A DNA stretch of 64,000 nucleotides from Flavobacterium pectinovorum (GCF_900142715.1 NZ_FRBX01000001.1:124001-188000), one strand, 5' to 3'; positions 1 through 8,219 are shown, counted from the stretch's first letter. Made by a program: numbers and translations. Notes: generated by a model not told the origin, from the letters alone.

Positions 1-1
1 A

Positions 2-112
2 TCATGGCTTTCGAAAAAAGGAGATGCCAGTGAAGATTTTAGAGCTATTTTTCCAATACCACAGTCAGAAATGGCTAAGAATGGCAATTTAAAGCAAAAT
101 CCGGGGTACTAG
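2..112 (+). CDS. SusD/RagB family outer-membrane lipoprotein, C-terminal end only (partial)
   Basis: An open frame enters from the left edge and stops at 110-112. The last residues read PIPQSEMAKNGNLKQNPGY, the usual end of SusD-family proteins (a Pro-rich turn, then a terminal QNPGY). The SusD encoded at 40293-41894 ends the same way (PIPQMEIDL...KQNPGY), which gives an internal comparison. SusD proteins sit on the SusC pore and bind glycan at the cell surface. Only about 36 residues are visible, so family membership rests on this motif. It shows that another Sus-type locus lies immediately to the left and that its transcript ends here. Confidence 0.8.
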   Translation, partial: SWLSKKGDASEDFRAIFPIPQSEMAKNGNLKQNPGY

Positions 113-162
113 ATAAATATAAAAAATTTGCAAGTTGGTTACTTGTAATTTATAAGTGTGTG

Positions 163-198
163 AAAAGCTATTCCTCCCCAGGAATGGCTTTTCATTTT
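163..198 (+). terminator. Rho-independent-type terminator after the partial SusD gene
   Basis: AAAAGCTATTCCT at 163-175 pairs with AGGAATGGCTTTT at 180-192 (13 bp including one G-T wobble) around a CCCC loop, followed by a T-rich stretch. It lies about 50 bases after the SusD stop codon. Confidence 0.75.
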
Positions 199-269
199 AA
201 ATGATGTTGATATGAAAAATAAAATCATATAAATTGTTTTTGCCTAAAAACGGACATAATTCTGTGTCA

Positions 270-302
270 ACCTTTGTCAAAGTTTTAAACTTTGACAAAG
301 GT
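270..302. repeat. 33-nt palindrome, copy 1 (CTTTGTCAAAG type)
   Basis: Two 16-base arms (ACCTTTGTCAAAGTTT and its reverse complement) are separated by a single T. A second copy lies at 43588-43620. In the second arm position this copy has C-G where the other has T-A, so the pairing is kept. It sits in a gene-free stretch (113-479) that otherwise holds only the terminator at 163-198 and a hairpin at 384-403. Confidence 0.8.
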
Positions 303-383
303 TTTTAAGCATAATCAAACCTGACAGATTTCCAAAACCTTTCCGGAGAATAGAAATAGGGCGACAAAAATATTCAAACATTG

Positions 384-403
384 CCCACGGTTTCAACCGT
401 GGG
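384..403. repeat. Short perfect hairpin CCCACGGTT/AACCGTGGG
   Basis: Nine-base perfect arms are separated by TC. It lies about 75 bases from the stop codon of the minus-strand AraC gene. It could stop transcription from that gene, although no clear T-run follows. It looks like one of the short dispersed palindromes found in spacers of this genome. Confidence 0.55.
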
Positions 404-479
404 AAACGAATCATGATAAATTTTATATTTTATTACATGATAACATTTTCTCTACATTAAATCAATTGCAAAAAAACAA

Positions 480-1322
480 TCAAAAATGAGCGCGATAATG
501 CGAAGGCGAAATTCCTTTTAGCTCCTTAAATTTTCTGTTGAAATTGGCAATATCCTGAAAACCGCAAAGCTCAGATATTGAGGCGATCGAAAGGTCTTTT
601 TTATGATGCAGTAATTTACAGGCATTTTCAATTCTGATTTCAATCAAAAACTGAAAAAAAGTTTTATTGGTGCGCTTTTTAAAATAACGGCAAAAAGCAT
701 TTTTACTCATATTGGCTTTTTCCGCCACTTCATCAAGAGTAATATTTTGATGGTAAAATTCAATTGCGTATTCAAAAACGGCGCTCATTCTTCTCCCTTC
801 ATCATCGGTATATTTTTTCTTGTAAACAAAAGAAGAAAGCGGTGTTTTTTCTGAACCAATAATGATGTTTATAATTTTAAGAAAAGAAGCAATTCGCTGT
901 ATTTTATTTTGTTTTTTAAGTTTGGTAAAATGATGAATTATTTTCTTTTGGTTCGATAAGATTTTCATCCCATATTCAGATTCCTTAAAAAAATCGTCGA
1001 GACCACTCATATCATTCAGGCTGAAAAAATCTTTTCCAAAGGAAGTTTTGGTAAAAAATAAAGTGAGCATTACAGACTCCGGACTGGCTTCAACATTACT
1101 TCTAAAAACATGCGGTATATTCTCGCCAATAACTAAAATATCTTCTTCTTTATAATTGTTAATAGAATCTCCAACAATTAGTGAACCGGAACCTTTCATA
1201 ATGTAACTGATCTGAATTTCTTCATGCTGATGCAGTTGGTCATAGAAAACACGTTCAATATCTTCCTGATATATCAGCGCTTCCCGTTCAGTTTTAGGTA
1301 TTTTAAAAGGTAGGATTTTCAA
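480..1322 (-). CDS. AraC-family transcriptional regulator, probable regulator of the hydroxyproline operon
   Basis: A 280-residue protein. Residues about 20-110 form a cupin-like sensor domain (HQHEEIQISYIMKGSGSL, with a GENIPHVF turn). The last 100 residues are a double helix-turn-helix of the AraC type (DEVAEKANMSKNAFCRYFKK, then SELCGFQDIANFNRKFKE and GISPSHYR). The start is a TTG at 1320-1322; no ATG lies upstream in frame, and the first internal Met (residue 42) would cut the cupin. It is divergent from the hydroxyproline genes, 137 bp from the deaminase start, and the shared spacer holds a 21-bp-spaced repeat (1380-1418). AraC-type activators of Hyp catabolism are known in proteobacteria, so its effector is inferred to be Hyp or a pathway intermediate. 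Confidence 0.85.
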   Translation of the reverse strand: MKILPFKIPKTEREALIYQEDIERVFYDQLHQHEEIQISYIMKGSGSLIVGDSINNYKEEDILVIGENIPHVFRSNVEASPESVMLTLFFTKTSFGKDFFSLNDMSGLDDFFKESEYGMKILSNQKKIIHHFTKLKKQNKIQRIASFLKIINIIIGSEKTPLSSFVYKKKYTDDEGRRMSAVFEYAIEFYHQNITLDEVAEKANMSKNAFCRYFKKRTNKTFFQFLIEIRIENACKLLHHKKDLSIASISELCGFQDIANFNRKFKELKGISPSHYRAHF

Positions 1323-1379
1323 CGTAATGTTTTTAGATATGTAAATATTAACAAAAAAAACAGATTATCCAACAGATAT

Positions 1380-1418
1380 GGTAATATAGTATTGATAAAG
1401 GCTAATAATGACACAGGA
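1380..1418. promoter_or_regulatory. Candidate operator, two half-sites 21 bp apart, upstream of the Hyp operon
   Basis: GGTAATATAGTATTGATA at 1380-1397 is followed 21 bp later by a weaker GCTAATAATG at 1401. Related pairs with the same 21-bp spacing lie at 8387 and 26886, each 40-65 bp upstream of a start codon. TATTTTG at 1421-1427 resembles the Bacteroidota -7 element (TAnnTTTG). The spacing of two helical turns fits AraC-family binding. The assignment to the adjacent AraC regulator is inference. Confidence 0.5.
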
Positions 1419-1459
1419 GCTATTTTGTTTAAGCTTTATTTTTGATAAAAATTAAGAAT

Positions 1460-2374
1460 ATGAAAATAAATTGGGAAGGCGTAATGCCAGCTGTAACAAC
1501 AAAGTTTACAGCACAAGGAGAGTTAGACCTGGTAATGTTCGAAAAGAATATTAAAGCACAAATTGATGCCGGTGTTAATGGAATTATACTGGGAGGTACT
1601 CTTGGAGAAGCCAGTACATTGACCAAGGAAGAAAAAGAGGTTTTAATAACGGCTACTTTAAAATTTGCCGACGGAAAAATTCCGGTTATCGTAAACATTG
1701 CTGAGCAAACTACAAGTGAGGCAATAACTTTGGCAAAACGTGCAGAAGAACTTGGGGTAAATGGTTTAATGTTACTGCCTCCAATGCGATATAAAGCAAC
1801 AGATTACGAAACGGTGGTTTATTTTAAAGAAATTGCAAAAAGCACATCATTGCCTATCATGATTTACAATAATCCTGTCGATTATAAAATTGAGGTAACA
1901 CTGGATATGTTTGAAGAACTTTTAAAATTAGATAATATCCAGGCGGTAAAAGAGTCCACTCGTGATATTAGTAATGTAACGAGAATCAGGAACCGTTTTG
2001 GAAATCGCTTAAAAGTACTTTGCGGTGTAGATACTTTGGCACTTGAGAGTTTAGTGGCAGGAGCCGATGGATGGGTTGCCGGTTTAGTAGTGGCATATCC
2101 GGCAGAAACCGTTGCCATTTATAAATTGGTAAAAGCCGGAAAAGTAGAAGAAGCTTTAGCGATTTACAGATGGTTTATGCCATTGCTTGAACTGGATATC
2201 TCGCCGCAATTGGTACAAAATATCAAACTGGCAGAAGTAGCCACAGGACTTGGAACCGAAAACGTAAGAGCACCAAGATTGCCGTTACAAGGAGCAGAAA
2301 GAGAACGTGTCTTGGCGATCATTGATGTTGCCATGAAAAACAGACCGGTTTTGCCAGCCTACAAAAACATTTAA
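1460..2374 (+). CDS. Delta1-pyrroline-4-hydroxy-2-carboxylate deaminase (DapA/NanA superfamily)
   Basis: A class I aldolase-fold lyase of the dihydrodipicolinate synthase family, about 304 residues. The Schiff-base lysine is Lys164 (QAVKESTRD), the catalytic tyrosine is Tyr136 (IMIYNNP), and the substrate loop is GGTLGEAST at 45-53. In Hyp catabolism this family converts pyrroline-4-hydroxy-2-carboxylate to alpha-ketoglutarate semialdehyde with loss of ammonia. That function is inferred from the neighbours: semialdehyde dehydrogenase 20 bp downstream, then the epimerase and oxidase. I chose ATG 1460; an in-frame TTG at 1442 would add six residues (MIKIKN) that do not look like family sequence. 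Lysine-pathway DapA is less likely in this context. Confidence 0.88.
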   Translation: MKINWEGVMPAVTTKFTAQGELDLVMFEKNIKAQIDAGVNGIILGGTLGEASTLTKEEKEVLITATLKFADGKIPVIVNIAEQTTSEAITLAKRAEELGVNGLMLLPPMRYKATDYETVVYFKEIAKSTSLPIMIYNNPVDYKIEVTLDMFEELLKLDNIQAVKESTRDISNVTRIRNRFGNRLKVLCGVDTLALESLVAGADGWVAGLVVAYPAETVAIYKLVKAGKVEEALAIYRWFMPLLELDISPQLVQNIKLAEVATGLGTENVRAPRLPLQGAERERVLAIIDVAMKNRPVLPAYKNI

Positions 2375-2394
2375 TTTAATTTTAATAGAAAGCG

Positions 2395-3963
2395 ATGACT
2401 ACAGGTAAAAATTATATTGGAGACGTGCTTTCCGCAAAAGGTAAAACGACATACAAAACCGTAAATCCGGAATTAAATTCTGAAAATGAAACTGTTTTCT
2501 ACGAAGCTGCCGCAGATGAAATTTCCAAAGCTGTAGTATTAGCCGAAGAAGCTTTTAAAACATACGGTGTAATTGAAGATGCAAAAAAAGCCGATTTTCT
2601 CGAAGCTATAGCGGAAGAAATTGAAGCACTTGGCGAGGATTTATTAACCACTTATATTCAGGAATCCGGCCTTCCGGCCGGAAGAGCCAACGGCGAACGA
2701 GCCAGAACAACCGGACAACTAAGGGCATTTGCGGCTATGTTGAGAGAAGGTTCCTGGGTAGAAGCGATTATCAATAAAACCGAAGGAAAACTGGATATTA
2801 GAAGATTACAGATTCCGCTAGGGCCTGTCGCTATTTTTGGAGCCAGTAATTTTCCACTTGCCTTTTCTACAGCAGGCGGTGATACGGCGAGCGCTTTGGC
2901 GGCCGGTTGCTCTGTAGTGGTTAAATCGCATCCGCTTCATGCGGGAACTGGAGAATTAGTAGCTTCTGCAGTTATTAAAGCAGCCCAAAGAACCGGAATG
3001 CCCAATGGTGTTTTCTCTAATCTTAATAGCAGCGGTATAGAAGTCGGAACAGCTTTGGTAGAACATCCTTCCATAAAAGCAGTAGGATTTACAGGAAGTA
3101 TAAAAGCAGGTACGGCACTTTGTAAAATTGCTGCCAACAGACCAGTTCCAATTCCTGTTTATGCAGAAATGGGAAGTATCAATCCGGTACTCATTTTACC
3201 CTCTGCATTGAAAACCGATGCCGAAAAATGGGCTCAAAATTATGCTGCATCGATTGTGGCAGGAACGGGTCAGTTTTGCACAAATCCGGGGCTTATTTTA
3301 GGAATAAAAAGCAACGAATTGGACTATTTTATTACTATTTTAGCTTTAGAGATCGATAAATTAGAGCCAACTTGCATGCTGCATCCTAATATAAAAGCAC
3401 AATATGAGCGTCTAAAATCAGAAGTACTTGGAGAAGAAGGGTATACACAGCAAACCAATTTAGAGAGAAGTGTAAAACCAAATTATGCATTGCAAAATGT
3501 TATTACGGTTGATGGCGATATCTTCTTAAAAAACAAAACATTTCATAAGGAAGTTTTCGGGCCATTTTCTATTGTAGTTAAATGTGATGATATTGAGCAG
3601 CTTAATGAAATTATTCTTGACTTAGAAGGGCAGCTAACCGGCACAGTTTTAAATGGAGATTTAAACGAATGGGAAGATTTCAAAGAAGTAATTGAAAACC
3701 TTAAAAACAAAGTAGGCCGATTAATTTTTAATAATGTTCCGACAGGTGTTGAGGTTTGTTCGGCAATGACACATGGAGGGCCTTTTCCTGCAAGCTCAGA
3801 CTCCAAATTTACATCAGTTGGATTAACAGCGGTTAAAAGATGGGTACGTCCGGTAACTTTTCAGGATTGGCCAAATCAGCTATTGCCAGTTGCGCTGCAG
3901 GATAGTAATCCGTTAGGAATTAATAGAATAGTAAACGACATAGTAACCCACAATCCTATTTAA
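2395..3963 (+). CDS. Alpha-ketoglutaric semialdehyde dehydrogenase (2,5-dioxovalerate dehydrogenase)
   Basis: An aldehyde dehydrogenase superfamily enzyme of 522 residues. Cofactor and catalytic features are visible: Lys177 in VVVKSHP, the GFTGS turn at 231-235, Glu258 in YAEMGS, and nucleophile Cys295 in GTGQFCTNPG. The AGGDTASALAAGCSVVVK stretch resembles the ketoglutarate-semialdehyde dehydrogenases of Hyp, arabinose and glucarate pathways. It oxidises 2,5-dioxopentanoate to 2-oxoglutarate, the last step that feeds Hyp carbon into the TCA cycle. It is cytoplasmic (no signal peptide) and lies 20 bp after the deaminase and 3 bp before the epimerase, so co-transcription is very likely. Confidence 0.88.
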   Translation: MTTGKNYIGDVLSAKGKTTYKTVNPELNSENETVFYEAAADEISKAVVLAEEAFKTYGVIEDAKKADFLEAIAEEIEALGEDLLTTYIQESGLPAGRANGERARTTGQLRAFAAMLREGSWVEAIINKTEGKLDIRRLQIPLGPVAIFGASNFPLAFSTAGGDTASALAAGCSVVVKSHPLHAGTGELVASAVIKAAQRTGMPNGVFSNLNSSGIEVGTALVEHPSIKAVGFTGSIKAGTALCKIAANRPVPIPVYAEMGSINPVLILPSALKTDAEKWAQNYAASIVAGTGQFCTNPGLILGIKSNELDYFITILALEIDKLEPTCMLHPNIKAQYERLKSEVLGEEGYTQQTNLERSVKPNYALQNVITVDGDIFLKNKTFHKEVFGPFSIVVKCDDIEQLNEIILDLEGQLTGTVLNGDLNEWEDFKEVIENLKNKVGRLIFNNVPTGVEVCSAMTHGGPFPASSDSKFTSVGLTAVKRWVRPVTFQDWPNQLLPVALQDSNPLGINRIVNDIVTHNPI

Positions 3964-3966
3964 TAT

Positions 3967-4977
3967 ATGCCTAGAAAAACCTTTTTTTGTGTAGATGCAC
4001 ATACTTGTGGAAATCCAGTAAGAGTTGTAGCTGGTGGTGGTCCAAATTTGATTGGAGCGAATATGAGTGAAAAACGCCAGCATTTTCTAAAAGAATTTGA
4101 CTGGATTCGTAAAGGACTTATGTTTGAACCCCGTGGTCATGACATGATGAGCGGCAGTATATTGTATCCGCCAAGCAATCCCGAAAATGATTTTGGAATC
4201 TTATTTATTGAAACTTCAGGATGTCTGCCGATGTGCGGCCACGGAACTATCGGAACGATCACTATTGCCATTGAAGAAGGTTTGGTAATTCCTAAAATTC
4301 CGGGAAAAATTAAAATGGAAGCACCTGCAGGTTTGGTTCAGATTGAATACCAGCAAACCGGTAAAAAAGTCGATTGGGTGCGTTTAACCAATGTAAAATC
4401 ATACCTGGCTGCCGAAGGACTTACGATAGATTGTCCCGAATTAGGAGAAATTGTTTTTGATGTCGCTTACGGCGGAAATTATTACGCCATTGTAGACCCG
4501 CAAAAGAACTTTTCAGGAGTTCAGGATTTTACAGCAGGAAAAATTGTGCAGTACAGTCAGGAAGTTCGTAAAAGAATAAATGAGAAATATCCAAATCTTT
4601 TCATTCATCCTGAAAACGATACAATTCGCGATGTAAGTCATATGCTGTGGACAGGCGATCCTATCGACCCAGCTTCATCAGGCAGAAATGCCGTTTTTTA
4701 TGGAGATAAAGCAATCGACCGTTCTCCGTGCGGAACCGGAACTTCGGCCAGAATTGCGCAGCTTCATGCAAAAGGAAAACTTAAAAAAGGAGAAGATTAT
4801 ATTCATGAAAGTTTTATCGGAAGCAAATTTATTGGAAGGGTAGAAGAAGAAACTTCGATAGGAGATATCAAAGCCATAGTACCAAGTATTCAGGGCTGGG
4901 CAAAGGTTTACGGTTATAACAATATCATTATTGACGAAGATGATGATCCGTACGCATTTGGTTTTCAGGTGATTTAA
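3967..4977 (+). CDS. 4-hydroxyproline 2-epimerase (proline racemase family)
   Basis: A 336-residue proline racemase-family enzyme. Both catalytic cysteines are present: Cys90 in the MCGHGT motif and Cys255 in DRSPCGTGTSA. That pair marks racemases and epimerases; the trans-3-hydroxyproline dehydratases of the family replace the first cysteine with serine or threonine. The predicted reaction is trans-4-hydroxy-L-proline to cis-4-hydroxy-D-proline, the entry step of bacterial Hyp catabolism. The gene starts 3 bp after the dehydrogenase stop. A 13-bp inverted repeat follows at 4995-5040. Proline racemase itself cannot be excluded from motifs alone, but the gene set argues for Hyp. Confidence 0.88.
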   Translation: MPRKTFFCVDAHTCGNPVRVVAGGGPNLIGANMSEKRQHFLKEFDWIRKGLMFEPRGHDMMSGSILYPPSNPENDFGILFIETSGCLPMCGHGTIGTITIAIEEGLVIPKIPGKIKMEAPAGLVQIEYQQTGKKVDWVRLTNVKSYLAAEGLTIDCPELGEIVFDVAYGGNYYAIVDPQKNFSGVQDFTAGKIVQYSQEVRKRINEKYPNLFIHPENDTIRDVSHMLWTGDPIDPASSGRNAVFYGDKAIDRSPCGTGTSARIAQLHAKGKLKKGEDYIHESFIGSKFIGRVEEETSIGDIKAIVPSIQGWAKVYGYNNIIIDEDDDPYAFGFQVI

Positions 4978-4994
4978 AAGAAAATAATAATATA

Positions 4995-5040
4995 AAAAAT
5001 TCATTGGTTTGCAGATAACTTTCGAGGCCAATGAATTTTT
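4995..5040 (+). terminator. Intra-operon hairpin (terminator or attenuator) after the epimerase gene
   Basis: AAAAATTCATTGG at 4995-5007 and CCAATGAATTTTT at 5028-5040 are perfect 13-base inverted arms around a 20-base loop. The right arm ends in five T. It lies between the epimerase and the D-Hyp oxidase. It may partly end transcription or protect the upstream mRNA. Confidence 0.55.
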
Positions 5041-5055
5041 AAATTTATAAGACTA

Positions 5056-6291
5056 ATGAAAAAAGTAAGTATAATTGGTGGAGGGATAATAGGCTTGTGT
5101 TCAGCTTATTATTTAGCCAAAGAAGGTTATGAAGTAGTTGTTTTTGATAAATCTGATATGAATGATGGCTGTTCTTACGGAAATGCCGGAATGATCGTCC
5201 CTTCGCATATTATTCCACTCGCACAACCCGGTATGATTGCTCAGGGAATAAAATGGATGTTTGACAGTCATAGTCCGTTTTACGTAAAACCCAGATTAAA
5301 CAGAGATTTAATGAAATGGGGATTGCAATTTTATAAACATGCCAATTTAAATCATGTTGAGAAAGCAATGCCGGCACTTTGCGATTTATCACTTTTGAGC
5401 AAAGAATTATATCAGGATCTTGCCAGGCAAAACAACTCTTTTTTTTATGAAGAAAAAGGGCTGTTAATGCTTTATAAAACCGAAAAAACAGCAGAAGAAA
5501 TTTATCATGAAGGAAAACTGGCAGAAGCATTAGGTTTAGAAGTTGATTTTCTTTCCAAAGAAGAAGTTACAAAACTAGAGAAAGGAACAGCCACAAATGT
5601 AATTGGCGGTGTACATTATAAAAGCGATGCACATGTTTATCCGCAAAAATTCATGCAGTTTATAAAAGACGAATTAAAACAGCTCAATGTACAAATTCAC
5701 CCTTCGACAACAGTTAGTGATTTTGTGTTAAAGAACAACACCATTGCCGAAATTATAACCGACAAAGGCAATTTTACAACAGACGAAGTAGTTTTGGCAA
5801 CAGGATCATGGAGTCCGCATATCGCTAAAAAATTAAATATCAATATTTCGATTTTACCGGGAAAAGGGTACAGTTTTACACTGAAAGATCAAAACCATAA
5901 ACCATCTATTCCAAGTATTTTATGCGAAGGAAAAGTAGCCGTAACCCCCATGAACAATGATATACGTTTTGGAGGAACAATGGAAATCACCCATACCAAC
6001 GATACCAAAATTAATCAAAACAGACTTCAGGGAATCGTTAATTCCATCAATGATTTTTACCCCGATCTAAAAATCGAAATGCCAAAAGAAGAAGAAACCT
6101 GGTTTGGATTCAGGCCTTGTACACCTTCCGGAATGCCAATCATAGCCAGAGACAAAAAACTTAAAAATTTAACTTTGGTTACAGGCCACGCCATGATGGG
6201 ATTAAGTCTTGCCCCTGCAACAGGAAAAATAGTCGCAGAGATTATTTCTGAAAAGAAAACTTCTGTAGACACCCAAATGTTTCAATTCTAA
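5056..6291 (+). CDS. FAD-dependent D-amino acid dehydrogenase, probable cis-4-hydroxy-D-proline oxidase
   Basis: A DadA-like flavoprotein of 411 residues. The N-terminus carries the dinucleotide-binding motif KKVSIIGGGIIGLCSAYYL, and the C-terminus carries the FAD-domain signature GHAMMGLSLAPATG. An FRPCTPSGMPIIA stretch lies before it, as in DAO-family enzymes. In the Hyp pathway this enzyme oxidises cis-4-hydroxy-D-proline to pyrroline-4-hydroxy-2-carboxylate, the substrate of the deaminase at 1460. The acceptor is probably the membrane quinone pool, by analogy to DadA. It lies 78 bp after the epimerase, across the hairpin at 4995-5040, and is followed directly by a strong terminator. The D-Hyp assignment comes from context. 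Confidence 0.82.
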   Translation: MKKVSIIGGGIIGLCSAYYLAKEGYEVVVFDKSDMNDGCSYGNAGMIVPSHIIPLAQPGMIAQGIKWMFDSHSPFYVKPRLNRDLMKWGLQFYKHANLNHVEKAMPALCDLSLLSKELYQDLARQNNSFFYEEKGLLMLYKTEKTAEEIYHEGKLAEALGLEVDFLSKEEVTKLEKGTATNVIGGVHYKSDAHVYPQKFMQFIKDELKQLNVQIHPSTTVSDFVLKNNTIAEIITDKGNFTTDEVVLATGSWSPHIAKKLNINISILPGKGYSFTLKDQNHKPSIPSILCEGKVAVTPMNNDIRFGGTMEITHTNDTKINQNRLQGIVNSINDFYPDLKIEMPKEEETWFGFRPCTPSGMPIIARDKKLKNLTLVTGHAMMGLSLAPATGKIVAEIISEKKTSVDTQMFQF

Positions 6292-6335
6292 AATTCAGCT
6301 TCAATTTTTTAAAGATTGAAGCTGAATTTTTTATT
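6291..6335 (+). terminator. Strong terminator of the Hyp operon
   Basis: AAATTCAGCTTCAAT at 6291-6305 and ATTGAAGCTGAATTT at 6315-6329 form a perfect 15-bp stem with a 9-base loop, followed by a T-rich tail. The stem begins at the last base of the oxidase stop codon. Confidence 0.85.
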
Positions 6336-6354
6336 TAGAACAAAACATGTAGGT

Positions 6355-6660
6355 TGCTAGCCTTGAAAGGGCGTAATATTTATAGAAAAAAGAATGTGTC
6401 GCTCCGCTGGAGTTCTAATGTTGAAATATATGGATTGCCGTAAATATTCCGTTCCGCCCGAGCTCGCTGGACAATGATCTTTACAAGCCCTGAAAGGGCG
6501 AAATATGTATAGAAAAATAATACATTCATTTTGTTGAACCCATCGGGGTGAAATATTTTTCCGTAAAACACATATATCGCTTCGCTGGAGCTCATATAAA
6601 ATAATCTAAAATTCAACTATAAATATCTTGCTCCGCCGGAGCTTTAAAATTGAAATATTA
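6355..6660. repeat. Cluster of degenerate spacer repeats (GAAAGGGCGAAATAT and GCTCCGCTGGAGC types)
   Basis: The 512-bp gap between the D-Hyp oxidase and the permease holds several related short units. CCTTGAAAGGGCGTAATAT lies near 6360 and CCCTGAAAGGGCGAAATAT near 6487. A diverged form, CCCATCGGGGTGAAATAT, lies near 6539. Palindromic GCTCCGCTGGAGT-type units lie near 6401, 6441, 6580 and 6631. Two further members (GTTCCnnnGGAAC) lie at 47939-48038. No convincing protein is encoded here. The two unit types alternate, so they may belong to one compound element. Confidence 0.65.
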
Positions 6661-6743
6661 TAGCATAAACATTCAGACTGATCATCTGAAAATCTAAATC
6701 CTAACTCAATTTAGATTCAATACAACCATTTCGCATACCTAAC

Positions 6744-6798
6744 AAAAAACAACCAAAAAACAACCAAAAAACAACCAAAAAACAACCAAAAAACAAAC
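6744..6798 (+). repeat. Tandem 11-nt repeat (AAAAAACAACC), four perfect copies plus one degenerate
   Basis: Perfect units start at 6744, 6755, 6766 and 6777. A fifth unit at 6788 reads AAAAAACAAAC. The array ends five bases before the permease ATG at 6804. It therefore occupies the ribosome-binding leader and could change its length by slippage. There is no Shine-Dalgarno motif; an A-rich leader is normal for translation in Bacteroidota. Confidence 0.9.
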
Positions 6799-6803
6799 CC
6801 AAA

Positions 6804-8219
6804 ATGACAGATAATAATCAGGAAGAATTTAAAAAAGAACTCGGACTTCTCGACGGAACCATGCTTGTGGTAGGTTCCATGATAGGTTCCGGAATATTTA
6901 TTGTAAGTGCCGATATAGCCCGACAAGTAGGATCAACAGGATGGCTCATTTTAATATGGCTTATTTCGGGAATCATAACCATGATTGCGGCAGTAAGCTA
7001 CGCAGAATTAAGCGCCATGTTTCCTAATGCAGGCGGACAATATGTGTATCTAAAAGAAGCTTATAATAAATTAATTGCCTTTTTGTACGGCTGGAGTTTT
7101 TTTGCCGTTATCCAAACCGGAACAATTGCAGCAGTTGGAGTAGCATTTTCAAAATTTGCGGCCTATATAATTCCTGCTGTCAGTGACGAAAATATCCTGT
7201 ATGAAATGGGCAGTTTTAAACTAAATGTAGCACAAATTGTTTCTATTGTAACCATTGTTTTTCTTACCTATCTAAACACACGTGGTGTAAAAAACAGCAA
7301 GATTCTACAAACCATTTTAACCATTATAAAAATAGTATCCATTTCAGGATTAATCATTTTCGGATTCACCTTAGCGGCTAAATCTTCTATTTGGAATGCA
7401 AACTGGACAGATGCCTGGACACCACATTCTTTCAATACCGAAAACGGATCCTGGATGCCAATTGGTACAACAGCTTTAATTTCGGGAATTTCTGCAGCAA
7501 TGGTTGGTACTTTATTTTCGAGTGATTCCTGGACAGGAGTAACCTTCATTGCAGGAGAAATTAAAAATCCGAAAAGAAATGTTGGGTTAAGCATGTTTCT
7601 GGGAACTTTAATCGTAACCATAATTTATGTACTGACCAATTTGATGTATGTAGCCGTAATTCCGTTAAACGAAATTGCCGGCGCAAAATCAGATCGGGTA
7701 GCAGTAGTAGCCTGTGATTATATTTTTGGAGATATCGGAACCCTTATTATCGCATTAATGATTATGATCTCGACTTTTGCGTGTAACAACGGATTGATTA
7801 TGGCCGGAGCCAGAGTTTATTATACAATGGCCACCGATGGTTTGTTCTTTAAAAAAGCAGCCGTATTAAACCATTCAAGTGTTCCTGCCTGGGCATTATG
7901 GGCACAATGTATCTGGGCTTCAGTATTATGTCTTACAGGCAAATATGGTGATTTGCTGGATTTTGTAATCATCATCGTGTTGATTTTCTACATTTTAACC
8001 ATTTACGGAATCATACGCCTTCGTAAAAAAATGCCCGATGCCGTTCGTCCATACAAAGCAATTGGATATCCTTTTTTGCCAATATTCTATATTATAATTG
8101 CTTCGGCAGTTTGCATTTCCTTATTGTTTACCAAATTTTCAACTTGTGGCTGGGGTGTTTTTATAATGCTGCTGGGAATTCCAATTTATTATTCAATTAA
8201 AGAAAAAACCTCTAAATAA
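6804..8219 (+). CDS. APC-superfamily amino acid permease, probable hydroxyproline/proline uptake
   Basis: An inner-membrane transporter of 471 residues with about 12 hydrophobic segments. Helix 1 carries the APC substrate-binding motif MIGSGIF, followed by a GWLILIWLISGIITMIAAVS helix and YAELSAMFPNAGGQYVYL, both typical of amino acid permeases. The C-terminus is short and cytoplasmic. It is separated from the Hyp operon by a terminator and a repeat-rich gap, so it probably has its own promoter, and its leader is the tandem repeat at 6744-6798. The position next to Hyp enzymes suggests it imports Hyp, proline or small Hyp-containing amino compounds. The actual substrate cannot be read from sequence. 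Confidence 0.82.
   Translation: MTDNNQEEFKKELGLLDGTMLVVGSMIGSGIFIVSADIARQVGSTGWLILIWLISGIITMIAAVSYAELSAMFPNAGGQYVYLKEAYNKLIAFLYGWSFFAVIQTGTIAAVGVAFSKFAAYIIPAVSDENILYEMGSFKLNVAQIVSIVTIVFLTYLNTRGVKNSKILQTILTIIKIVSISGLIIFGFTLAAKSSIWNANWTDAWTPHSFNTENGSWMPIGTTALISGISAAMVGTLFSSDSWTGVTFIAGEIKNPKRNVGLSMFLGTLIVTIIYVLTNLMYVAVIPLNEIAGAKSDRVAVVACDYIFGDIGTLIIALMIMISTFACNNGLIMAGARVYYTMATDGLFFKKAAVLNHSSVPAWALWAQCIWASVLCLTGKYGDLLDFVIIIVLIFYILTIYGIIRLRKKMPDAVRPYKAIGYPFLPIFYIIIASAVCISLLFTKFSTCGWGVFIMLLGIPIYYSIKEKTSK

Noticed and set aside
1460..2374. Lysine-pathway dihydrodipicolinate synthase (dapA)
   Set aside because: The aldolase motifs fit, but the gene lies in a tight operon with epimerase, oxidase and ketoglutarate-semialdehyde dehydrogenase genes, which points to the Hyp deaminase.
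3967..4977. Trans-3-hydroxy-L-proline dehydratase
   Set aside because: Both catalytic cysteines (90 and 255) are present; the dehydratases lack the first.
6380..6616. 78-codon minus-strand ORF in the gap before the permease
   Set aside because: It consists of the spacer repeat units and has no protein-like character.
6744..6798. Tandem repeat considered as a CRISPR-like array
   Set aside because: The units are directly adjacent with no spacers and only 11 nt long, and no cas gene is present.
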